64,000 nt of DNA, taken from Sandaracinaceae bacterium (lineage in GTDB: Bacteria; Myxococcota_A; Polyangia; Polyangiales; Houyiibacteriaceae). Position 1 is the stretch's first letter. Each line of letters begins with the position of its first letter. Positions 58,595 to 64,000 of the stretch are shown one piece after another. Location of the stretch: positions 558,001 to 622,000 of the forward strand of contig JACKEI010000001.1 in the NCBI GenBank assembly GCA_020633075.1. Direction: 5' to 3'. A program made the position numbers and the translations under genes. A model generated the notes under the pieces. That model ran no database searches. It saw only the letters and a list, made by a program, of their open reading frames with translations, and was not told the DNA's origin.

Positions 58595-58670
58595 GGCATT
58601 ATGCCATTCGTGAATACATTCACCTGGAGAGCCGAGATACGCATTTCCCGAAATTACAAGTCTTGACTTG
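58595..58670. promoter_or_regulatory. Promoter with three palindromes upstream of the ThDP gene
   Basis: GGCATTATGCC (58595-58605), GTGAATACATTCAC (58610-58623) and CAAGTCTTGACTTG (58657-58670) are perfect inverted repeats in an AT-rich 80-bp stretch. The first contains CATAAT on the minus strand, a good -10 for the ThDP gene. The other two share a 6-2-6 layout, suggesting two dimeric regulators or one with spaced sites. Confidence 0.65.
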
Positions 58671-58732
58671 AAATGGATCTTGACGTTGACGACCGTGTCA
58701 GCCGGCGAGTGTCGACGCCATGGCCGCTCGGG

Positions 58733-59368
58733 CTACCAGGTGATGATGTGGCGACCGTCGTAGGGGCCGTCGAGCTCGACCTCGAAGTTGGCGGGCGTGC
58801 CCACCGACTCGAAGGTGCCGATCCCTGCGCCGAGCGCGTACGACTCGATCCAGGCGTACTCCTGCTCGAAGTGCATCACGGCGCTGCGCTCGCCGGTCCG
58901 CTCCAGCCGCCAGCGCCCGTGGTTGGCCGACTGTCGCCTGCCCGAGATGGCCTGCTGCAGCAGACGGTACGGGTCGTTCGTGAGCAGTCGGAGCATGGTC
59001 CTCCCCAGGAGGCTCTTCGCGAAGTACACCGCGTTGTCCCGCCCGATCTCGAGCATGCCCGCGTGCACCTCGGCGGGAGAGCGCAGCAACGCGCCACCCA
59101 CGGCGACGTGCTCGAGGAACTCACCGGTCGGGTAGAGGCGCAGCGCGGAGTAGGTCTCGGGCATGAGCCGCTGGTACTCCGCGAGCTTGCCGGCGCGCTC
59201 CAACACCCCGCTGACGGTGTTGAAATAGACCCCGCGCCACTTCGCAGACGGTGGAATCATCGCTAGACGCTCCCGCAGGTCGCAGTGCTGCGAGATCTCG
59301 TCGAGCAGTCGTTCACGGTCGTCCACGCGCGTACTGTACTGCCTCTGGCCGGAAGTGCGGCCCGACAT
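58733..59368 (-). CDS. TIGR02265 (DUF2378) Myxococcales-type protein
   Basis: A 211-residue protein with WRGVYFNTVSGVLERAGKLAEYQRLMP, RLYPTGEFLEHVAVGGALL, FAKSLLGRTMLRLLTNDPYRLLQQAISG and ESYALGAGIGTFESVG. This is the layout of the TIGR02265 paralogue family, known only from Myxococcales-type bacteria and of unknown biochemistry. A GTG at 59326 is another possible start. Short G/C hairpins (CCCC/GGGG) lie 40-80 bp upstream. Its presence is one of the better taxonomic hints in the window. Confidence 0.78.
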   Translation of the reverse strand: MSGRTSGQRQYSTRVDDRERLLDEISQHCDLRERLAMIPPSAKWRGVYFNTVSGVLERAGKLAEYQRLMPETYSALRLYPTGEFLEHVAVGGALLRSPAEVHAGMLEIGRDNAVYFAKSLLGRTMLRLLTNDPYRLLQQAISGRRQSANHGRWRLERTGERSAVMHFEQEYAWIESYALGAGIGTFESVGTPANFEVELDGPYDGRHIITW

Positions 59369-59410
59369 TTTCGGGGTTGGTCGGATTAATCCCGTTGGCG
59401 TGCGCTTGAC

Positions 59411-59446
59411 CCCCCTTTGGGGTGGGTACAGGCACCCCGTCTTGGG
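59411..59446. other. Overlapping CCCC/GGGG hairpins
   Basis: Three short stems can form in this gap between the amidohydrolase stop and the DUF2378 gene: CCCC-TTT-GGGG first, then GGGGTG with CACCCC, then CCCCGTCTTGGGG. The middle one excludes the outer two. It may be a terminator for the minus-strand amidohydrolase. Confidence 0.35.
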
Positions 59447-59468
59447 GCAGGCGCGCTCTGCGCCTCGC

Positions 59469-60350
59469 TCAGACGTCCAGCTTGAACACCCGGCGCGCGT
59501 TCTCGTGCAGGAACTTCGGCCAGACCTCGGGCTTGAACGGCACGTCGGGCATGTCGGTCATGATGCGCTCGAGCGACAGCCCCATGGGGAAGTAGCCCGC
59601 GTACATGATCTTGTCCGCACCGCGCGTGTTGGCGTACTGGACGATGGCCTTGGGGTAGTGCTTGGGCCGGAAGGCGCTGGTGCAGTAGTAGAGGTTCGGG
59701 TACTTGAGCATCAGCTTGATGGCCAGGTCCACCCAGGGCTCGGCCCCGTGGCGCATCACGAAGCGCAGCTCCGGGAAGAACCAGCAGACCTCGTCGATGA
59801 GCTCGACCTTCTGCGGCGCCATGGGCAGGCGCGGGCCCGGTACGCCCACGGTCAGGGACACGGGGATGTCCAGCTCGCAGCAGGCGGCGTAGATGGGGTA
59901 CCACTTCTTGTCGTTGATGGGCACCTGCGGGCACAGGCCCGAGGGAAAGCCCGTGACGCACTTGATGCCGTACTGCTTGTGCAGCTGCTTGATCTTGCGG
60001 ACCTCGTCCATGCCCTCGTTGGGGTCGGCGCCGTAGCAGGCGAAGAAGCGGTCCGGGTGGCGCTCGATGGCGCCCACGTTCTGCGACTTGTCCGTGTTCA
60101 CGCTGATCATGGCCTTGGCGATGCCCCAGCGGTCCATCTCCTGCAGCGTGTAGGCCACGTAGTCGTCGTGCTTCCCCGTGTCCGGGATGTCTTTGAACAT
60201 GTACTGCGCGGGCATCTTGAAGACGTTGCGGCTCTCCTCGTCGCGCAGCAGGGGCTTCATGGACTCGTACCAGGCGCTGTTGTCCTCGCCGGGGATCTGG
60301 AGCATCAGGTCGATGGCGCGGTAGTCTTTGGGGTCGGCAGGCAGAGTCAT
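59469..60350 (-). CDS. Amidohydrolase-fold protein lacking metal ligands
   Basis: A 293-residue protein of the amidohydrolase 2 (TIM-barrel) type. FVMRHGAEPWVDLAIKLM and YYCTSAFRPKHYPKAI match the family, but the N-terminal H-x-H is M16-x-Q18, and the late catalytic Asp segment, usually G-[ST]-D-x-P, reads AGYFPMG. Classic metal-dependent hydrolysis is therefore unlikely. It diverges from hsaA across a KstR-like operator, so a part in steroid degradation is inferred; the step is unknown. Confidence 0.8.
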   Translation of the reverse strand: MTLPADPKDYRAIDLMLQIPGEDNSAWYESMKPLLRDEESRNVFKMPAQYMFKDIPDTGKHDDYVAYTLQEMDRWGIAKAMISVNTDKSQNVGAIERHPDRFFACYGADPNEGMDEVRKIKQLHKQYGIKCVTGFPSGLCPQVPINDKKWYPIYAACCELDIPVSLTVGVPGPRLPMAPQKVELIDEVCWFFPELRFVMRHGAEPWVDLAIKLMLKYPNLYYCTSAFRPKHYPKAIVQYANTRGADKIMYAGYFPMGLSLERIMTDMPDVPFKPEVWPKFLHENARRVFKLDV

Positions 60351-60414
60351 GAGGGGACTTTCGGCTGGGGCTCAAATAGCGGAGTCGCGGCTGGACAGCG
60401 GGGCGTCCGTGAGA

Positions 60415-60428
60415 TAGAACGTGTTCTA
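60415..60428. promoter_or_regulatory. KstR-like operator between hsaA and the amidohydrolase gene
   Basis: TAGAACGTGTTCTA is a perfect 14-bp palindrome and an exact match to TNNAACNNGTTNNA, the KstR consensus. It lies 64 bp from the amidohydrolase start and 97 bp from the hsaA start, so one bound dimer could repress both. A shared ACTTTA follows it, as at the fadD3 site. Confidence 0.8.
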
Positions 60429-60525
60429 CTTTATGGCGCACGGCGGGCCGCACGCAAGCCGTCGCGCACGCTACCACCCCCCAAGCCCTACACGAGCCGC
60501 GGCAGCGCCGCAGTCAGAGGATTCC

Positions 60526-61704
60526 ATGGCGGAAGTCACCCCCGAGGTCCTGATCGAGCGAGCCCGCAAGCTGGCTCCGACCCTGCGCGAGCGCGCGGAG
60601 AAGGCCGGCGAGCTGCGTCGCACCCCCGACGAGACCATCGCGGACTTCCACGAGCTCGGGTTCTTCAAGGCCGTGCAGCCCAAGCGCTACGGCGGCTACG
60701 AGATGAACCCCAAGATCCTCTACCAGCTGCAGATCGAGCTGGGGAAGGGCTGCGCGTCGAGCGCGTGGGTCTTCGGCGTGCTGAGCGTGCACACCTGGCA
60801 GCTGGCGCTGTTCCCGAAGGAGACGCAGGACGAGGTCTGGGGGGAGGACCCGAAGACGCTCATCTCGTCCAGCTACATGCCGGTGGGCAAGTCCAAGTGG
60901 CTCGAAGACGGGGCCGTCTCGCTGAGCGGTCACTGGTCGTTCTCGAGCGGCTGTGACCACGCCCAGTGGATCTTCCTGGGCGGCTTCGTACCCACCGAGG
61001 AGGGCAGCCCCCCGGACATGCGCACCTTCCTGCTCCCGCGGGCGGACTACGAGATCAAGGACAACTGGTTCGTGTCCGGCCTCAAGTCGTCGGGCAGCAA
61101 GGACATCCTGGTGGACGGCGCGACGGTGCCCGCCCACCGCATGCACAAGTTCTTCGACGGGTTCCGCTCCAGCAGCCCGGGCAACGAGGTCAACACCTCG
61201 CCCGTGTACCGCTACCCCTTCGGGCAGATCCACGTGCGCTCGGTCAGCACGCCGGCCCTGGGCGCGGCCCTGGGCGCGCTCGAGTCGTTCAACGAGTACA
61301 TGAAGACCAAGGTCTCGCAGGCCACCGGCGGCAAGGCCTCGGACAACCTGCTCAACAACATCGCGGCGGCGGAGGCGGCAGCCATCATCGACCGCGAGAT
61401 CATCACGCTCGAGCGCAACTTCGACGAGATGTTCGGCTACCTCGAGCGTGGCGAGGCCATCCCCCTCGAGCGTCGCGCCCGCTTCCGCAACGACAGCGCG
61501 CGCGCGGTGAGCGCCGCCGTGGAGGTGGTGGACGCGCTCTTCACCGCCTGCGGTGGGCGGGTGCTCTTCCAGGGCAACGACATCAACCGGCACTGGCAGG
61601 ACGTGCACGCCATCCGCGCGCACCACGCCAACGGCCCGGACAAGCCGGCCGCCAACTTCGGCGCCATGCAGTTCGGCAACAAGAACAGCGACTTCTTCAT
61701 CTGA
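60526..61704 (+). CDS. hsaA: 3-HSA hydroxylase, oxygenase subunit HsaA
   Basis: The ATG at 60526, after an AGAGG site, gives 392 residues with the acyl-CoA dehydrogenase-like fold of two-component flavin hydroxylases. FHELGFFKAVQPKRYGGYEM, LGKGCASSAWVFGVLSVHTWQLALFP, LSGHWSFSSGCDHAQWIFLGG and HWQDVHAIRAHHANGPDK match HsaA. It takes FADH2 from a reductase (HsaB) and hydroxylates 3-HSA to 3,4-DHSA, preparing ring A for cleavage. No hsaB is between it and hsaC. First gene of the operon. Confidence 0.9.
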   Translation: MAEVTPEVLIERARKLAPTLRERAEKAGELRRTPDETIADFHELGFFKAVQPKRYGGYEMNPKILYQLQIELGKGCASSAWVFGVLSVHTWQLALFPKETQDEVWGEDPKTLISSSYMPVGKSKWLEDGAVSLSGHWSFSSGCDHAQWIFLGGFVPTEEGSPPDMRTFLLPRADYEIKDNWFVSGLKSSGSKDILVDGATVPAHRMHKFFDGFRSSSPGNEVNTSPVYRYPFGQIHVRSVSTPALGAALGALESFNEYMKTKVSQATGGKASDNLLNNIAAAEAAAIIDREIITLERNFDEMFGYLERGEAIPLERRARFRNDSARAVSAAVEVVDALFTACGGRVLFQGNDINRHWQDVHAIRAHHANGPDKPAANFGAMQFGNKNSDFFI

Positions 61705-61762
61705 CCAGGCCTCTGGTCCGGTACCCGACTTGCGCGCGCAGCGCAGAAGAGAGCGACCCCTC

Positions 61763-62665
61763 ATGAGTCTCATTCAGCAGCTCGGCTTCCTGGAGTTCGA
61801 GGTCACGGACCTGGACGCCTGGGAAGGCTTCATGACCAAGGTGCTGGGCACGGAGTTGGTGGACAAGGCCGCCGACGGAACCATGCGCTTCCGCATGGAC
61901 GGGCACCTCTACCGCTTCGTGGTGACGCCCGGCCCGCGCGACGACCTCCGCACCATGGGTTGGCAGGTGGAGAGCGCCCAGAAGCTGGACGAGTGCGTGG
62001 CGCGGCTGGAGAAGGCCGGCGTGGAGGTCACCCGCGGAGACGCCGACGCGTGCGCCGCGCGCGGTGTGCTGGGGATGATCGCCTTCCGTGACCCGGGCCG
62101 CATCCCCGTGGAGATCTTCTACGGGCCGTCGCGCGGTCGCGAGCCTTTCAAGAGCGACTACGTGGGCTCGCACTTCGTGGCGGACGAGCTCGGCCTCGGC
62201 CACTTGGTGATCTCCACGCGCAACCGCGACGAGAGCCGCGACTTCTACATCGAGGTGCTGGGCTTCAAGCTGAGCGACCACATCGTGTGCGAGATCGGCA
62301 CGTACCAAGTGGACATCGCCTTCCTGCACACCAACCCGCGCCACCACAGCCTGGCCATGGGCGGGCCGATGCCGAAGCGAGTGCATCACTTCATGCTGCA
62401 GGTCGGCAGCATCGACGACGTGGGCCTGGCGTACGACCGCGCGCGTGACCACGGCGTGGTCATCGAGCAGGAGCTCGGCCGGCACCCCAACGACCGCATG
62501 TTCTCGTTCTATGCGCAGACGCCCAGCGGCACGCAGTTCGAGTTCGGTCATGGCGGCCGCATCATCGACGACGCGACCTGGGAGCCCACCACCTACCACG
62601 CGATCAGCGAGTGGGGGCATCGCCGTCCGCCGCGCAAGCGCCCAAAGCCCGAGACCCCGGCCTGA
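61763..62665 (+). CDS. hsaC: 3,4-DHSA extradiol dioxygenase HsaC
   Basis: The ATG at 61763 gives 300 residues in two vicinal-oxygen-chelate repeats. The iron ligands are His147 (GLGHLVIST), His209 (VHHFMLQV) and Glu260 (TPSGTQFEFGHG). It cleaves the catechol ring of 3,4-DHSA beside the hydroxyls, yielding 4,9-DSHA, with Fe(II) in the cytosol. It closely resembles BphC-type enzymes, but its place between hsaA and hsaD makes HsaC the natural call. Confidence 0.92.
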   Translation: MSLIQQLGFLEFEVTDLDAWEGFMTKVLGTELVDKAADGTMRFRMDGHLYRFVVTPGPRDDLRTMGWQVESAQKLDECVARLEKAGVEVTRGDADACAARGVLGMIAFRDPGRIPVEIFYGPSRGREPFKSDYVGSHFVADELGLGHLVISTRNRDESRDFYIEVLGFKLSDHIVCEIGTYQVDIAFLHTNPRHHSLAMGGPMPKRVHHFMLQVGSIDDVGLAYDRARDHGVVIEQELGRHPNDRMFSFYAQTPSGTQFEFGHGGRIIDDATWEPTTYHAISEWGHRRPPRKRPKPETPA

Positions 62666-62708
62666 GCCCAGCTGCTCCATTCACGCCCCGTTCACGAGAG
62701 AGTCACCC

Positions 62709-63557
62709 ATGGTTGTACCGGCAGTCCCCGAAGGTAAGTACGTCGACGTTGGCGACGGCGTCACGTTGCACCTGCACGACGTCCCCGCCGCAGACGGTGT
62801 GCCCCACCGCGGCACGGTGCTCTTCATCCACGGCTCGGGTCCGGGGGCCAGCGGCTGGAGCAACTTCCGCGGCAACTACCCGGCGCTGAACGCAGCCGGC
62901 TACCGCACGCTGGTGCCCGACATGTTCGGCTACGGCTACAGCTCGAAGCCCACGGAGGGGAAGTACTTCATGGGCGACCTGGCCGGGCAGTTCGTGCGCA
63001 TGCTGGACGGCCTCGGCGTGACCGAGCCGGTGCACCTGATTGGCAACTCCATGGGCGGCGCCGTGTGTGTGCGCCTGGCGCTGGACCACGCGCCGCGCGT
63101 CGGCAAGCTCATCCTCATGGCGCCGGGTGGCCTCGAGGAGCGCGAGACCTACATGAACATGCTCGGCATCAAGACCATGCTGGGCAACCTGGGCAAGGGC
63201 CTCTCCCGCGAGAGCATGCGCGACACCTTCGGCCTGCAGCTGTTCAACCCGAGCCTCATCACGGACGAGATCATCGAGGAGCGCTTCCAGATCGCGGAGA
63301 CGCAGCCGCCCGGGCTGCTGGCGCGCCTGCTGGTGAAGAACCAGGAGGACGAGCTCGCCAACATCACGCAGGAGACGCTGTGCTTCTGGGGCGTGAACGA
63401 CAACTTCTGCCCCGTGTCGGGCGGCGCCAAGGTGGCGGAGCGGGTGCCCAACTCGCGCACGGTGCTCATCAGCAAGTGCGGCCACTGGGTGATGGTGGAG
63501 TACCCGAAGCTCTTCAACGAGACCACGCTGCGCTTCCTGAACGGGGAGCTGGGCTGA
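62709..63557 (+). CDS. hsaD: 4,9-DSHA carbon-carbon hydrolase HsaD
   Basis: The ATG at 62709 gives 282 residues of the alpha/beta-hydrolase meta-cleavage hydrolase group. The triad is Ser114 (GNSMGG), Asp231 (WGVNDNFCP) and His259 (GHWVMVE). FIHGSGPGASGW carries the oxyanion hole. It splits 4,9-DSHA into HIP and 2-hydroxyhexa-2,4-dienoate. 43 bp separate it from hsaC and its stop overlaps the hsaE start. Confidence 0.93.
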   Translation: MVVPAVPEGKYVDVGDGVTLHLHDVPAADGVPHRGTVLFIHGSGPGASGWSNFRGNYPALNAAGYRTLVPDMFGYGYSSKPTEGKYFMGDLAGQFVRMLDGLGVTEPVHLIGNSMGGAVCVRLALDHAPRVGKLILMAPGGLEERETYMNMLGIKTMLGNLGKGLSRESMRDTFGLQLFNPSLITDEIIEERFQIAETQPPGLLARLLVKNQEDELANITQETLCFWGVNDNFCPVSGGAKVAERVPNSRTVLISKCGHWVMVEYPKLFNETTLRFLNGELG

Positions 63558-64000
63558 TGGGGCTGGAGCTCGACCAGGCCAAGATCGCCGAGCACGGCGA
63601 CGCCCTCTACGAGGCGCTGCGCGCGCGCAAGACGCTCAGCCCGCTGACGGCGCGCTGGCCCGAGATCACCATCGCCGACGCGTACCACGTGTCGCTGCAC
63701 ATGGTGAACCGTCGCATCCACGACGACGGCGAGGTCATCATCGGCAAGAAGATCGGCGTCACCAGCAAGGCCGTGCAGGAGATGCTGGACGTGCACCAGC
63801 CGGACTTCGGCTACCTCACCGACAAGATGATGTACCCCAACGGCGGGCCCATGCCGATCAGCGAGCAGCTCATCCAGCCTCGCGCCGAGGGGGAGATCGC
63901 GTTCAAGCTGAAGAAGGACTTGGTGGGGCCCGGCGTCACCAACGAGGACGTGCTGGCCGCCACCGAGTACGTGATGGCCTGCTTCGAGATCGTCGACAGC
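63557..64000 (+). CDS. hsaE: 2-hydroxypenta/hexadienoate hydratase HsaE, cut off by window
   Basis: The ATG overlaps the hsaD stop (TGATG). The 148 residues seen have LSPLTARWPEITIADAYHVSL, IGKKIGVTSKAVQEMLDVHQPDFGYLTDKMM and PRAEGEIAFKL, matching the MhpD/HsaE hydratase family, of about 260 residues. It hydrates 2-hydroxyhexa-2,4-dienoate to 4-hydroxy-2-oxohexanoate. The 3' end and probable hsaG and hsaF lie outside the window. Confidence 0.92.
   Translation, partial: MGLELDQAKIAEHGDALYEALRARKTLSPLTARWPEITIADAYHVSLHMVNRRIHDDGEVIIGKKIGVTSKAVQEMLDVHQPDFGYLTDKMMYPNGGPMPISEQLIQPRAEGEIAFKLKKDLVGPGVTNEDVLAATEYVMACFEIVDS

Overview
The window is GC-rich, densely coded bacterial DNA that looks like a member of the Myxococcota (Polyangia or Sandaracinaceae-like). 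The evidence is family content rather than any marker gene: a FrzS/AglZ-type pseudo-receiver coiled-coil protein, an AgmX/PglI C-terminal domain protein, a TIGR02265 (DUF2378) Myxococcales-type protein, a proline/alanine-rich PilZ protein, a type III glutamine synthetase and an ECF41 sigma factor. I saw no rRNA, tRNA or CRISPR array. One broken IS110-type transposase is present.

Layout. 1-18.1 kb is mostly housekeeping and hypothetical genes: a partial MATE exporter, an outer-membrane barrel, the decayed IS110 copy beside a palindromic repeat, an ABC-F ATPase, a secreted GH113-like protein, a glutaredoxin, the FrzS-like protein, a CobA-HemD fusion, a glycosyltransferase with a methyltransferase, and a DEAD-box helicase. 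18.4-27.6 kb is a lipid block: a CDP-alcohol phosphatidyltransferase with a degenerate nucleotidyltransferase-like N-terminus, a sulfotransferase, an LPG-synthase-TM flippase-like protein, a MobA-like nucleotidyltransferase, a DAG-kinase-like lipid kinase, a protein with the motif order of Tam41-type CDP-DAG synthases, a sensor kinase and GpsA. 27.7-50.9 kb is mixed: an FAD oxidoreductase with ECF41 sigma, GlnN, a MerR regulator with a palindromic operator and a BKACE enzyme, an AraC regulator, a PF10118-like hydrolase, a lower-GC lipoprotein, a sugar-phosphate/choline-type nucleotidyltransferase, a flavin monooxygenase-SDR fusion whose operon ends in its likely TetR repressor, ManA, a Nudix protein, PilZ, ArgJ and a rhomboid.

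51.1-64 kb carries the best-supported pathway: aerobic 9,10-seco steroid (cholesterol-type) degradation. FadD3-like HIP-CoA ligase and an SDR sit at one end. HsaA, HsaC, HsaD and HsaE, which take apart steroid rings A and B, sit at the other and run off the window. Two 14-bp sites matching the actinobacterial KstR operator (TNNAACNNGTTNNA) lie in front of fadD3 and in the divergent promoter between hsaA and an amidohydrolase-fold gene. A ketosynthase III-like/ThDP enzyme pair and a hybrid kinase lie between the two halves.

All calls are from reading the sequence and family memory; no database search was run. Start codons were moved where family length, signal peptide or ribosome-binding site argued for it.
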